The notes under the pieces: generated by a model | Seen by the model: only the letters and a program-made list of their open reading frames with translations | Database searches by the model: none | Told to the model about the DNA's origin: nothing | Made by a program: the position numbers and the translations under genes | Part shown: positions 48,101 through 60,428 of the stretch, piece by piece | How positions within the stretch are numbered: the first letter of the stretch is position 1 | Layout: every line of letters starts with the position of its first letter | Source of the DNA: Craspedostauros australis | Taxonomy: Eukaryota; Bacillariophyta; Bacillariophyceae; Mastogloiales; Achnanthaceae | Assembly: GCA_026770025.1 (NCBI GenBank) | Contig: JAMXDE010000053.1 | Location: 124,001 to 188,000 of the forward strand | Length of the DNA: 64,000 nucleotides | Direction: 5' to 3'

Positions 48101-49154
48101 GTCGTCGTGAGAATGGTTGTTGATGTGTTGATTGTTCATGTGTTGATTGTTCATGTGTTGATTGTTCATGTGTTGATTGTTCATGTGTTGATTGTTCATG
48201 TGTTGATTGTTCATGTGTTGATTGTTCATGTGTTGATTGTTCATGTGTTGATGTGTGAGAGTGATGAGAAGGAGACGCAGACGGCGGTGTGCAATTGACA
48301 ACATAGATCGTACAAGAAATGCGAGTAAGAACGCGTGCAACCATGACTCACCCGTGCAGAAAGATGGTTTTAGCATCGTCGGACTGCTCCAACCGCCAGG
48401 CCTCCTGCCTGAAGGCCCAGGTATGCGATGGAAGGATCATGTTTGGCTGGAAGAATGAGTCGAGCATGACCTGCATGGAGTTGGTGAGATCCTTGGCGGA
48501 CGGCGTGGCCAGCAGGTACTCCGTGCGGTCCCTCATGGTGTTGGCCTCGAGGTGGGTCTGCAGCGATCCCTGGCGGATCTGATTCCACGCGTCCTTGACG
48601 GGGAACTTGGTGGATCCCAGCTGGATGGCCTCCGAGACGACGTGCGCCGTTCCGTGGGAGTTGGTGGGCAGCGTGCGGAAGGACATGCCGAAGACGCCAT
48701 CCTGCGATGCGCCGTCCTTGGGCTGCTCCAGCGTGACGAGCTGCAGGCCGGTGTTCTTGTGCTTGTAGACCTTGGCCTCGGCGTGGAAGTGGTCCAGCGA
48801 GGCCTGCTTGACCCTCTCGAAGGCGCGGAAGGGGTCACCGGAGTGGCGATGGCGGCTGCTGCTGCTGCCGTCGCTGTTCTTGGCATGGTGCACGATGAGG
48901 CCCAGCACGACGGCGCACAGCACAGCGAGGATGAGCACGCGACGCAGCTTGGGCCCGTTGAGGCCCGTGCCCTTGGACAGCGAGATGCCGGCCGCCGCCT
49001 CGTAGTAGTCCGCGTTGGCCGTGTGGGCGCCCCTGCTCAGGTTCGTGGTCGAGCGGCGTCCCTTGCGCCTTCCGCGGCTTCCCGATCGAATCACGCCATC
49101 GCCATGTCCCAACGTGCGCCGTCCTCGGCTGCTGCGGCTGCTGGATCGCGGCAT
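45113..49154 (-). CDS. membrane-anchored M16C/PreP-like protein, zinc site lost, three exons
   Basis: Exons 49154-48352, 48030-47316 and 47005-45113 join in frame (donors GTGAGT and GTGCGT, acceptors ACAG and CACAG) to 1136 residues. A basic N-terminus precedes one membrane segment (about 73-88, VLILAVLCAVVLGLIV), so it is a type II membrane protein. The rest follows presequence protease / falcilysin (M16C) along its length: GSTKFPVKDAW, FWRKYYHPNNAQAMCYG, ASMNKIEYQLLHKHAPGLPRG and more. However, the zinc motif HxxEH reads H171-VV-S174-E175, losing the catalytic Glu and second His, and the third ligand (NEMKG in PreP) reads DQMHP. It should therefore be inactive as a protease. It may have a scaffolding or peptide-binding role. 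Stop TAA. Confidence 0.85.
48123..48252. repeat. 15-bp minisatellite (GATTGTTCATGTGTT)8
   Basis: Eight perfect 15-bp units from 48130, with a partial unit at each side, lie inside intron 1 (48031-48351) of the M16C-like gene. In the other strand they read as repeated Asn-Asn-Gln-His-Met, but splice sites exclude this from the coding sequence. Confidence 0.95.
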
Positions 49155-50080
49155 CTTCTGATTCTGCGTTTATTTGTGGTTGTGGCAGTGTTGGTAGCAA
49201 CAGGGTCCTTTCTGTCCTGGTGGTGCTGTCGCTGTGGTCTCTTGCGCGCCAAAGTCTCACGATTGATGACAGATGCGATGAGAAATGACTCCGCAAAACG
49301 AACGAACGAACGAACGGGTTCTCGTTGATGGCGTTGCTGATGTTCGTTCTTGGCGATGCTCTCTCTCTCTTGGTTGTCGATGATTGTGCAAACGCAGTCT
49401 TCACCTCGTTCCACTTCACTCTTCCTCTCTCACTTGGATGAGATTGGGTGGCGATGCTCGTTGAGTACAGATTTGTGTTGTTGCTGCTGCCAGAGGTTGC
49501 AAGAAGAGCTTCGCTTTCGACTGTTGCGCAACGTGCATCCGTTTCGATTCCTTGGCACAAAAGAAACCCTTTTGGGTTTTTGGCCACCGCGTATCTTTCC
49601 GCTGGCGCGCACCTTGGGATAAATTGGTCGATGACCAACAGCGTTAACTTCCACCCAGTGAGACCGAGGTATCCGGTTGGGTGTTTCTCACACTCTTTGA
49701 TTCGTTTGAATACACATTGTGATTAGGAGGACTGCATGGAAATCGATTCGCCAGACTAACTTCAACAATTAATCGGATATTGTCCACGCCAAAAGCATTT
49801 CACCGGGTATCCCATGATTCAAATCCAACTTCATTTTGATGCCTCCAGATTGCTTGCATTCATTTCAATCTGGGCCATTGAGTCAACCCATCATACCAAC
49901 GTGAATAGATTTACTCTGCCCGATGCACTGAGGGCAGGCTCTCGTTCTCTTGCGAATATACTTCTGCAACCGTGGGTTGCAATGGTCGTGTTCAATCTCT
50001 CTCCTCTCATTTATCTCATTACTCAATACCACCCAGCCGCATGTCAAAACACAACGCCTGCAATTTGCATGCCGCGACAC
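49155..50080. other. intergenic, no gene supported
   Basis: Upstream region of the M16C-like gene and 3' flank of the oxidoreductase. No domain-bearing frame was found; a short (AACG)n run is at about 49300-49317. Confidence 0.5.
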
Positions 50081-51873
50081 TCACGCAAACTTGTGAGCTT
50101 CCATGCCGATCGGTTCGTGCCCATCACCATCGTACAGGATATCGACGGGAATGCCATCACCGTCAAGACTCTGGCGACCCGCCTGCAGAATCGCGGTGCC
50201 CTGCAGGGTGGTGTGCACGGTCGCCAACGATCCGTCATCAAAGTCCGACGGCGCGCTCTTGCCATCGTTCACAGCTCGGCACGCATCGATGAACTTCTCG
50301 AACGACTTCACGCCGTAGCTGCCTTGCCCCGAGAACATGCCGTTCGTGGGCGTGTACTTCATGAACAGGGGATTCACCGATCCGAATCCGGTGGCGTCCG
50401 TGGCCACCGTGCAACCGCGATGGGCCTGGTCCACGTTGATCTCGCCGCCCGTGCCCATGTAGAAGAATCGCTGCTGGGAATGCACGTCGCTCTTGGGTGC
50501 CACCCACGACGACGTGTAGACGGCGCAGCCCAGCGTCTTGTCGTTCAGATTCTCCCATTGCACGGTCAGGGTGATGGAGTCCTCCGTCGGCATGCCCTTG
50601 GCGTGCGCCACGCCCGTGGATCCCGTCGCCGTGACGCGGATGGGCCGCGCGATGCCGGCCAGCGTCCATTCGCTCCAATCGATGTGGTGGCTGTTCAGGT
50701 AGTACGAAATGTCCGACGATTTGCCGGCCCACGCCTTGAAGGTCTCCAGCTGGTGCTTGGGCTGGGACATGTAGGCGTACATGTACTGAAAATTACCGAG
50801 ATGATCGCTGCGTGCGCGGTCGCGCGCGTCGGCGTAGAATGGATCCAAGCGTTTGTGAACCTCCACGGCGACGAGGACGTTCTTCTCCTTAGCAGCTGTC
50901 GCCAATTTTTGGTGATGTTCCAGAGTCTGGACGATCGGCTTTGTGACCATGACGTGCATGCCCTTGTTGATGCATTCCAACGCGATGTCGAAATGGGTGT
51001 CATCCGGGGTGAAAATGACGGCGACATCACCAGCGGTGAAGGCGGAGCTGGCCGCGACGTAGGCCTTGGGATCGACCTGATCATCGCCGGGGAACGTCTC
51101 GCACGTCAGGTCCATGTCCTTGTACACATCGCCGATGCACTTTTGCATGTGGGTGCGGATGCCTGGGAATTTCTTGCCCTGTTGCAATAGGATTGTTTTG
51201 GCATAGTTTGGATATCGCAGTGTCGTCGTTGTCGTTTTCGTCGATTTTATGGTGGTGATGATGACGGTGATGACGGCAGAAGCGAGGTTGGTTTTGGTGT
51301 TTTTGGGGCGGCGACGTTGTGCAAGCAACAAGTTGATCATGTCCAGAGTCACCAGAGATGGAAAGAAGCGGGCGTGCGAGTGGGCAGTGCCATGGAGTTG
51401 CATTTGGATGTGCGTAAGCGAAGTTGGGATGAATGGAATGGAATGAAGTTGAGTCGGAATGAAGTCAAGATGAAAGAATCAAACTGGCATGAAGCCTTGA
51501 AGCACATCGACACTTCTCTGCCAAGCGGAAAATGAAAGTGGCGGGTCTCTCCACGACTACTGCCCGCCAACCCACCCACCCACCCGACGCAATGCGATGC
51601 AACGCAACCTGCATCTATCACTGTAAGCACAGATGATGCCCATAGCACTACGCACTTCAATGCTCTGCACGACGTTGCTCTACTCTGCTCTCTCTCTCTC
51701 GTACTTACGTTGACACCGCACATTCCGAGACGATCGACCTTGTCTCGTCGCCGCAGATCGAACATGGTCAACGCCACCACACCGGCACCCTTGTCCGAAT
51801 CGGAAGCCGTGCCACCGACGTATCCGGTGGTGTACTCCCCCGTTCCCATCATCAATACGTTCACCTTCTTCAT
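50081..51873 (-). CDS. Gfo/Idh/MocA family oxidoreductase, two exons
   Basis: Exon 1 51873-51709 and exon 2 51178-50081 join phase 0 (GTAAGT donor, CAACAG acceptor; 530 bp intron) to 420 residues. The Rossmann start is [40 protein letters not shown] and [16 protein letters not shown] follow, the latter with the family's KP dipeptide (usual form EKP). The second domain has SHHIDWSEW, with the conserved His/Asp pair, and [14 protein letters not shown]. The family comprises NAD(P)-dependent dehydrogenases of sugars, inositols and related polyols. The specific substrate is not predictable. No targeting peptide is seen. The gene is divergent from the UDP-glucose dehydrogenase about 1 kb away. The alternative long open frame upstream of exon 2 is intron sequence. 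Confidence 0.9.
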
Positions 51874-52923
51874 GGTTATTGCTTCGCAGTATGATCTTAG
51901 CTACTCGTTGTTCCGTCGCTTGTTGTACAACTATTAGGTGCGCTATGCTCTCTGGCTCCGCAAGAGTGTAGAGAAGCTAGTATCTGTGGATTGACGCGTT
52001 GTCGTTCCTGTCGGCCCTTCGAATGGGAATCGATCTCCTCTTGGAGTCTTCTGTCGTCTCTTTTGATGTGCGTGGTGCCTCTCTCCGGATCTGTTCTGTG
52101 AAAGAGGAAGGGAAAGATCTCGTCCGTCGCTGACGCCTTCGCGGAGTCGTTGGATGAAACGGTGGATTGGTTGGTGGTGATGTGGTGTGATGCGATGTGA
52201 TTCAACACATGTGTGATGTGACGCTCATGATGCGACGAATCATTCCCATCCCAACACATCATCGCAACATGACCACAACGACCCCTGCAAATGGGAACGA
52301 CACATCACCCACCACGATTCGCCAATCCCGCCACATCTCCCAACTCCGTCATCGAATCCGGTTTTACCGTCACTCGAACCCGAATGCACCAATGCGCACC
52401 AACTCAACCGCATGAGAATCTGAATTGTCTGGCCAGAGACCTCGCATTGGAGCTCTCAAGGTTCTCATTCTGTTGGCGGACGTCACACATGACTAATGTT
52501 GGCCAATAATACATGGCCGTAATCGTGAACTGATCTACGTCACACCAACAAACAATGACAAAATCGCTCGGTCATTGTTTTGGCCAAAAAGGGTCACAAC
52601 CCACACATCATCCACAAGACACAAACAACTCCCACACACCACACACGCACAACCGATCGACGATAACCGCCACATGCGAGGCATCTCACGTCGCCCACCA
52701 GCACCGAGACAGAAGCAAAGCAAAGCCAAAGTGGGGGAGAGACACTGGGGCAAAGGCAAGCGTCCAACGGATCGCAAAACACGCGCAGCTTCTGCCTTTG
52801 CATTCCGAGATCCGCTGCCGCCCACTCGTTCTCACAACACAACAAAAGCCAAAGACCGATACATACCTCGTCTCCACATCCGCAACACATACCAACGACA
52901 ACAACAGCAACACGAAAACCAAG
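51874..52923. other. divergent intergenic region, oxidoreductase / UDP-glucose dehydrogenase
   Basis: About 1 kb with no supported gene. An A/C-rich, T-poor leader precedes the ATG at 52924. Both promoters must lie here. Confidence 0.5.
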
Positions 52924-55176
52924 ATGACTGATTTCAAGCTCAAGATCTGCTGCATGGGTGCCGGATACGTCGGTGGACCAACCATGGCCGTCATTGCCAA
53001 GAAGTGCCCAGATGTGAGTAGAGTATCGCCTTTCGGTTTCCTCCGTTTCCATCCATCTTCCTTCAGGGTCATTTGTGCTCGTATCGTTCCCTCTGGTCAC
53101 ACGCACACGGATGCATACATGTACACAAACACGGAGGCGGGCAAACAAGTGTGCGAGGATGGACCCGACCATGGAGATCGGATCATTCAGCGACGGCCAA
53201 GTTCTTTGCTCTGCGATCCCCTCTGCGCCGCACGTTTGGCAGCGCATGGTGGCGGTTGGCTGTTTCAAGAAAATCTTTTCGGTCACTCTGTCTCGGGTCT
53301 TCTCAATTGCGCACTGTCCTCCCAGCAACCAGCCACATTCATTCATCCAATTCATGAAGCAAACTCTCACACAACATTCCTTCCATGACCACCCATGCTC
53401 CAAATGCCATCCTATCTCAATGCCGTTGCCGGATTCGTTCGTTCTGCATCATCGGGCAACTTGATGCACGACATTCTGTCATTCAATCCTCCACCATACT
53501 AATACACTGGACCGACAATGACTCCAACAATGACGACGCTTCAACGATGGCACATTACACTCCACACCACGAATGATGACAACGGCGATGATGCGCTGCT
53601 CGAACTGAAACAACAACCCATCTTCGTTATCCTCATCGGCACATTGGTCTCACGTGGAAATTCAACATATAATCGAATGACCGGCCGCAACCACGACACA
53701 ATTACAACACGCCATCGACAACAACTGCAAATGACCGATACGATGACGCATTTCCATTCTCGATTCCCATGTTCATGAATCTTCCGATTGGCACTTTGCA
53801 TCAAATCGCTTTGCCGCACGAATTCGCAGATCAAAGTGACCGTCTGCGACATCTCCCAGAAGCAAATTGATGCATGGAACACCAATGACCTCCCAATCTA
53901 CGAACCAGGTCTCCTCGAGGTCGTCAAGGAGTGCCGCGGAACGAACCTCTTCTTCTCCACTGATCTCGACACCGAGATCGACGCCGCCGACATCATCTTC
54001 ATCTCCGTCAACACCCCAACCAAGACCCAGGGTATCGGTGCCGGACGTGCCGCCAACATCAAGAACTGCGAGCTGTGCGCCCGTCACATCGCCAAGGTCT
54101 CCACATCCGACAAGATCGTCGTCGAAAAGTCGACCGTGCCGGTCAAGACTGCACTGGCCGTCGAGCGCATCCTGCGCTGCAACGACAAGGGCATCAAGTT
54201 CCAGGTCCTCTCCAACCCAGAATTCCTTGCTGAGGGTACCGCCATGGATGACCTCTTCGCCCCAGACCGCGTCCTTATCGGAGGACAGCAGACCCCAGAC
54301 GGTTTGAAGGCAGCCGCCGCCCTCTCCGATGTCTACGCCCGCTGGGTGCCACGCGAGCAGGTGCTCACCACCAACCTGTGGTCCTCCGAGCTCTCCAAGC
54401 TCGTTGCCAACGCCTTCCTCGCCCAGCGCGTCTCCTCCATCAACTCCATCTCCGCCCTCTGCGAGGCCACCGGAGCCGATGTGTCCGAGATCTCCCGCGC
54501 CGTCGGTATGGACGACCGTATCGGAAAGCGCTTCCTGCAATCCAGCGTCGGATTCGGAGGGTCGTGCTTCCAGAAGGATATCCTCAACTTGGTCTACCTC
54601 TGCGAGACCTACGGCCTTCAGGAATGCGCCGACTACTGGAACCAGGTCATCCTCATGAACGACTTCCAGAAGAAGCGATTCAGCGAAAAGGTCGTCTCCA
54701 GCATGTTCAACACTGTCACTGGCAAGAAGATCGCCATCCTCGGATACGCCTTCAAGAAGGACACCGGTGATGTCCGCGAAACACCAAGCATGTTCGTCCT
54801 CCGCGACCTGCTGCAGGAGCAGGCCAAGCTCCACATCTACGATCCAAAGGTGTCCCGCGAGGAGATGTGGAGCGAGATGAACTACACATGCGGAGTCAAC
54901 CACGACAACACCCCAAAGCTCGACGAGTCCGTCACCACATCCCCAGATGCCTACGCTGCCTGCGACGGTGCCCACGCCCTGTGTACGCTGACCGAATGGG
55001 ATGAGTTCAAGACCCTTGACTACCAGAAGATCTTCGACAGCATGGCCAAGCCAGCATTCATCTTCGACGGACGCAACATCCTGGACCACGCCGCACTTCG
55101 CGAGATCGGATTCGAGGTTTACGCCATCGGAAAGCCAGACCCAGTCAAGTTCCCAGAGGCTGTCTTGCAGAAGTAA
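52924..55176 (+). CDS. UGDH: UDP-glucose 6-dehydrogenase, two exons
   Basis: Exons 52924-53013 and 53830-55176 join phase 0 (GTGAGT donor, CGCAG acceptor) to 478 residues. The enzyme oxidises UDP-glucose to UDP-glucuronate with two NAD+, supplying precursors for acidic wall and extracellular polysaccharides. The NAD site is [18 protein letters not shown] at the N-terminus; the join [14 protein letters not shown] completes the nucleotide fold. Further motifs are [35 protein letters not shown], and [14 protein letters not shown] with the nucleophile at C276, the same number as in human UGDH, then [15 protein letters not shown]. It is of normal length and cytosolic. Codon choice is strongly biased (CCA for Pro, C-ending codons), suggesting high expression. 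The 816 bp intron is long for this region. Confidence 0.96.
53014..53829 (+). other. UDP-glucose dehydrogenase intron, 816 bp
   Basis: GT...AG intron, longer than the others found here (187-530 bp). No inserted gene or repeat was recognised in it. Confidence 0.8.
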
Positions 55177-56060
55177 ATGCACATCGCGTCATCGTGAGCG
55201 GCAGCAGCAGTAGCAACGCTTCACGACCCCTCGTTGGCAATTGTGCGCCAGCGGCAGACATTGGCTGCGTGCCTGAGACAAAGGAAGGCGGGAAGACAGC
55301 GACAAAAGTTCGGCTATTGGCTCGACATCCGTCCCTGGCATTCCTTGCTATTCGTTTCAAACACGCACTCAGCGGAAGTACATAGTGCAAAGAAGCAAAA
55401 GCACACAAACAGAAAAAAGAAACAGCAACACTGAATCAAGAACATTAACCATAACATAAAAATTTGATATATCTCAGGGGAGATACTGTGTCCATGCAAA
55501 GCAGCAGCAGGCAGAGATGCTGGAGATGGGAATAGTTTGTTGCGACTTTGTCTGTCTCGCACGTTGATGGCACCGTGCCACAAGCGTCACGAGCAACATC
55601 GCGCTCAAAGGAAAAAGGTATCCTTGACTCGTTGGATTAAAACGGACCTCACAAAATGGAGAGTTTCGTAAAAGCGCGAAGTGCCAAGGAATCGGAGGCA
55701 ACGATGTCCTTCTCTCTCTCCTCTCTTGGGTAAACGGAAGAGCGCTTTGTTGGAAGCATTGTCGGGGAGTTGCCGTCGCTCGTCTCGTGTCCTTTGCATC
55801 CGAGAGCATCATTGGGACGCCGAAGTTATTGCATTCATTCGATGACCAACTTCGCTCGTACAGGGGAAAGGGTTCAATTTCGTAGACGCAGAGTACTGGC
55901 TCTCTTCCGTCTTCTTTCCACGCCACAGGCTTGGCAACATCAACTTTCCTTTTCGTTTACCGATCGTGGATCATGCGCAATGTGCCTGTATGATGATGTT
56001 AAGTTCGGAGTATGCGTCATGTCGCAAGTGATGCGGGCCGTGGAGGATGTAAGTCCCTCA
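55177..56060. other. intergenic up to the tandem duplication
   Basis: No supported gene. The stretch 55975-56049 could be read as a short exon ending at GTAAGT (56050), but nothing upstream or downstream confirms it. Confidence 0.45.
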
Positions 56061-56234
56061 AGACATTCCATACTTCTCACCAACCACAACACTCAATCAC
56101 AATCATTATCATAATCACAAGTGAACACCTCCCAATCAATCAATCAACCAACCAACCATCTCCCTTTTCCATCTCACTCGTACAACAACACACTCACATG
56201 CACCAGAGTATCAATACTGTCTTCATGTGCTGTT

Positions 56235-57692
56235 CTAATTACTCGACGACCAGAGTACTCCAAGGCAATGCAGGATCGCATCAATCATCGATGTGCCTTT
56301 CTTTTCCACACCGCAAGCAGAAGCATCATCAACTCGGACGAGCCGATCCTCTCTCTTGTCATCCCACGCCTGTTTCAACGTCTCACTGCCCTGCAGCAGA
56401 ATGTTGAAAGTCTCGCTCGTAGGATCCATTGTACCCATTAGACCCTCTTCAAACATTGGACCACGACGTTTGCTTGTTCTCATCAGCATCTCTCCAAACA
56501 GGGCCAGTGGCCGCGACCATGTCGGAAGGGAACTCAGCACTGCTGTCACCTTGTTGCGATGATTTCGCCGCAAGTTGCATTCAACAAGCGCATTGTACGA
56601 ATGGACATGTTCGTCAGGCGGGTCTCGATAAATGTGGAGATGGGTGAGTTGGGTAGTCTGCTCCAAGGCTTGCTGAAGTGCTTCCATTTGTGCCGAGAAG
56701 ATCTCGGGCGCAACCTCAAACATGCTGGGATCCTCAAAGGGATTGTATCTGAGAGATGACAAGCCCTTGTTTCCCAGGAGCGAGATGAAAGAGTCGAACC
56801 GTGTATCCTGCTGTTGTTGTGATGGCCCAATCCAAAAATTGAAAACCTTGAGCTTGTTCAGGTGTGATGCATCTGAAAGAAGTTTGATGATCTGGTCGAT
56901 TTCTTGTTGTGAGTAGATTCGTTCGGCGCTGAAGACCAGACCGAAATCGATGTAGAGCTTGTTGATGCGCTTGTTTGACTGAAATAGCTTTGCCAAGCTA
57001 TCGCAAGTGACTCGGATGTAGAAAAAGGATACTTCGGTGACGCTACAATTGTTTGGAGACAGCCATCTGCACAAATCAGCGCCCCCATTGGCGAGCTTAC
57101 AATTATTAAACTCAACGTATTTGGAGTTTCGGGAGATGTTGAACATGAGCTTGTCACAATCAACAAGATCACATGAATACAAACGCACACGATGTGTCAC
57201 AAGAGGGATATCATGGAGCTGCTTCATCTTCACGAAGCCCCGAGTCAAGTAGATGCCTTCGTCGAATGGAAATTTGGGCGGGTGTTTGGCAGCCAATCGA
57301 AGTACGAAGCAAATCGCTTGCTTGTCTTCTTCTCCGAATTGGTCATTGCTGCCGAAGTTCAGATTCAGGGATCGAATACGTATCCACCCGCAGCCTCTGT
57401 AACACGCACCGCTCAGTAGAACACGAGGTGATAAAGCAACGTGTTTGTGCCGCCGCTCCATCGATTCCAAGTCAGCAAAGGTGAATCCTGCTTCGATGGC
57501 CATGTCCCAGTATTCCGTCCGCTTGGGTGTGACACTGTAGCAGTCGATCTGCTGTCTTGGATGACTCTGTATATTGAACACGGTCTTCGGTGACAGCTCT
57601 TTTCGATGGAGTTGTTTCCAGAAAGTCTTGAAGTCTGGATCATGATCGCTGTTGGTATTGGTGTTGGCGACAGTATCCATGTTGTGGTTCAT
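56235..57692 (-). CDS. leucine-rich-repeat-like protein, copy 1
   Basis: 485 residues from the ATG at 57692 to TAG at 56235. The frame stays open upstream to 57854 but without an ATG, and that part is Gln/Asn-rich, so it is treated as leader. Residues about 120-420 contain irregular leucine-rich units, for example HRVRLYSCDLVDCDKLMFNI, SKYVEFNNCKLANGG, INKLYIDFGLVF, LNKLKVFNFWIG and TQLTHLHIYRDP, consistent with a degenerate LRR solenoid. No signal peptide, membrane segment or enzymatic motif. LRR proteins usually bind other proteins; the partner is unknown. The copy at 60726-62183 differs at only about five residues (Cys/Arg, Val/Gly, Arg/Gln, Glu/Gly, Asp/Asn). Confidence 0.72.
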   Translation of the reverse strand: MNHNMDTVANTNTNSDHDPDFKTFWKQLHRKELSPKTVFNIQSHPRQQIDCYSVTPKRTEYWDMAIEAGFTFADLESMERRHKHVALSPRVLLSGACYRGCGWIRIRSLNLNFGSNDQFGEEDKQAICFVLRLAAKHPPKFPFDEGIYLTRGFVKMKQLHDIPLVTHRVRLYSCDLVDCDKLMFNISRNSKYVEFNNCKLANGGADLCRWLSPNNCSVTEVSFFYIRVTCDSLAKLFQSNKRINKLYIDFGLVFSAERIYSQQEIDQIIKLLSDASHLNKLKVFNFWIGPSQQQQDTRFDSFISLLGNKGLSSLRYNPFEDPSMFEVAPEIFSAQMEALQQALEQTTQLTHLHIYRDPPDEHVHSYNALVECNLRRNHRNKVTAVLSSLPTWSRPLALFGEMLMRTSKRRGPMFEEGLMGTMDPTSETFNILLQGSETLKQAWDDKREDRLVRVDDASACGVEKKGTSMIDAILHCLGVLWSSSN

Positions 57693-58705
57693 CCTTTTCT
57701 TGTTGTCGCTGTCGTTTCCGATTGTTGTTGATTGTTGTTGATTGTTACTGATGATGATTGTTGCTGTTGCTGCTGATTGTTTCTGTTGGTGGTCGTCCCT
57801 GTTGGCGAGTGGAGCAGGTAGAGCTGATAGAGCAGGCAGAGTGTGTGGTCCCAAATCAGTTGCGCTTGGATGGCGATTGTGAGCTCATCTGCTCGAGCTT
57901 GATGTCCTCCATTTCATGATCCTGTGCATTGATCACGAAGCAACGTGTCGTCAGTCAACGTGCCTGCACGGACTTGCGCAGTTCCACCACGGTGTATGGT
58001 GTGGTGTGGTTCGGTATGGTATAGTATGGCATGGTACGACCGTGCACAGCCACATCATGATCCGAAGCTGGCTTGCTCGCTCGCTCGCACGATACAACCT
58101 TCGATGATGCCCAACTTGGCCACGCTGTGCAGTTGTGCCTCTTCATGTGATACCATAGTACATCCCTCTGTGATGGTCTTGGGGGGAGTCAACCACGATA
58201 CCACTCCGATCGATACACTTCTTCGGGAGTTGCATGTTATCGAACGACTCCAATGGGCAGATCCGCGATGCGACGAACCCACCACGATGGCTTCTTTGCT
58301 GGGCATCAGAGACTTTTCTCGCGTTTTGTCAAGAACATGACGATGGTGATGATGAGCATGACACCACTCGTGTTTCAATCGACAACAAACGTATCCAGGA
58401 CTCATCTCGCCTCATCCAATCGTCGCGAACGACAAATAGCACGGGAAGCCATTCGTTGTGTGGCGGTGGCGGTGACGATGACGACAGTGATGGTGGTGGC
58501 GCAACAGAAATCGCCGCTGAGAATACTGATGCAGATCGCCACAACCACAACCACAACCACAACCGCGGCGCTCAACGACGATCACCGTCGGCACCAAGCA
58601 TCTATCCACAGAGTACGTATACCAATACTCTCTCTCGTTTCTCTCTGCTTCTTGAGAGAGACTTCGAACAATGCCGGCTGGTTGACTTGGTTCCTCACTC
58701 ATTGA
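57693..58705. other. spacer between LRR-like gene and pseudogene, unit 1
   Basis: Repeated almost unchanged in unit 2. It contains a TATGG/TGTGG-rich patch near 57990-58040 and a His/Asn (CACAAC) repeat near 58545-58565. Plus-strand frames here are low complexity and may be remnants of the monooxygenase N-terminal region; no gene is called. Confidence 0.5.
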
Positions 58706-60428
58706 TTGCCCAACCACAGAGACAGCCGCAACCAGAAGAATCACAGCAATGGCACCAATGGCTACAGTGAAACCAATGGCATCGTCGATGCATCAAAAGA
58801 GGATGATTGGTGCCATCTGCATCGCTTGCATGGTGGTGGCAACGAACTCACGGTCATCGCCGTCGTCCCCGTCATCCTCACCCCAACGCAGAAGCGAATC
58901 AGCAGCAGCAGCAGCAGCAGCAGCAATGGGAGTGGGAACCACCAACCAATACGGAAGATTGCCGTGATCGGCGGTGGCAGCGCTGGTCTCTCCTGGTGCA
59001 GGCTTTCGAGAAATTCCGACAACGGCGGCATGGAGGCATGTCAGTGCTGAAGCAGATCTCTCCGTCCCTGTAGCGTGCGGCGGCCGATGGCGCGCTGCCG
59101 TCGACGACCGTGAGTTCCAAGACCACCAACTGGATCTCATCCAGACAGATGATCATGAATGTGGAGTGACGCCACGACGAAAGCGCTGATCCAGGAGGAA
59201 GGCGAGGCCATGGCGTACCCTCCTCCATCATGCGGAGAGCGCTGTAGTAGGCGCTGCAGGAGGCGCTGGAGGTGACGCCCGTGCATCTCAACAAGCAGGT
59301 GGTGGATGTGGAATGTCAAAAGACGGAAGAGCGAGATTCCATCCATCTCGCGTTTGAAGATGGAACGAGGGATGGGCCGTATTGGTGCGATATGGTGGAG
59401 GGCTGGAATGGTGTCGACAGCGTCGTCAAGCAGTACATCAACGGTGCTGGTGGTGGCAATGGTAATGGCGATGACAGTGGTGATGGAAATGTGCGGTCTT
59501 CAGCAGGCAACAAACGCAGGTTCGGCGACTGTGCACTCTGGCATCCGCATCCGGTACGCCATCCAGGATGTCGCCACAGAGGTCAGCGAGAATAACAGCA
59601 GGAGTAGCAGCAGGAGTAGCGGTGACTGAATGAACACAATGGAACAAGATTCCATCCTGCATCAACACTTTGGCAACGGCGCCTACTGCCTCACTGGCAA
59701 CTATGGCAACGGTATCAAACACGACACCACCAGAGGCTGCTTCATCATCTTCCGGAACACCTTCCCCTTCTCCAGGCCCACTGCCAGCAAGGATGACGAG
59801 AGCGTCCCTTGGAAGGCATGATCCGAGGCCGAGCGCATCCAGCAGCAGATGTGACAGAAGATCGATGATGCCAAGATCCCCACGCACACCATCAGGCCCA
59901 TCATCGATCGACTCATCGACAATGCCGATCGTTTCTTCGAGTTGGGGATCTACCTCCACAATCCCTTTGCGTGATGGACCAAGGCGATGGTGGCCACCTA
60001 CTGAAATCGCAATCGCGACTGCAACCGCAATGGAAACGCTTGCAAAGACGCAGATGTGGAGACGGCCGCCATCCTGACTGTCTGTGGTGATGCGGCGCAC
60101 GTCATGCCACCGTTCCTTGGACAGGGCACCAATCAAGCCATCCAAGACACCTACTGTCTGATCGACGCCATTCAGCAGTACACCATGCAGTGCAATGGAC
60201 AAGCCAATGGTGGCAACAGCCTCAAAGACATCCTGCAGATAGAATACATGGACAAGCGATGGTCCACCATCGGGACCATCACGTCCAGCATGGCCAACCC
60301 TGGTCTGATGGGATACCTGAAGGCCTTGTGAGGACCGTTGGCCAAATTCCGGGATGTGTGCTTCTTCATCATGGACAAGACGAGCGTTGCAAAGAAGATC
60401 TTTCTGGATGCTGCTGTTCCGAGGATAT
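58706..60428 (+). pseudogene. FAD-dependent monooxygenase pseudogene, copy 1
   Basis: Pieces of one protein appear in order but in more than one frame and with stops. They are the FAD dinucleotide motif IRKIAVIGGGSAGLS (about 58945), VHLNKQVVDVECQ and HLAFEDGTRDGP (59284-59380), ATVHSGIRIRYAIQDV (about 59527), IIDRLIDNADRFFELGIYLH, and the second FAD motif LTVCGDAAHVMPPFLGQGTN QAIQD near 60080-60145. The C-terminal GPLAKFRDV and VAKKIFLDAAVPRI follow. At least two frameshifts and about seven in-frame TGA codons (for instance at 59811, 59851 and 59972) rule out a product. The parent would be a PHBH-fold flavin monooxygenase of the FAD_binding_3 type. Low-complexity Ser (AGC) runs precede the first motif. 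Confidence 0.85.

Noticed and set aside
48054-48344. Asn-Asn-Gln-His-Met repeat peptide upstream of exon 2 of the M16C-like gene
   Set aside because: It is intron 1 read through; the GTGAGT/ACAG splice restores the family alignment.
53773-55182. 469-codon minus-strand frame
   Set aside because: Antisense shadow of UDP-glucose dehydrogenase caused by its strong codon bias.
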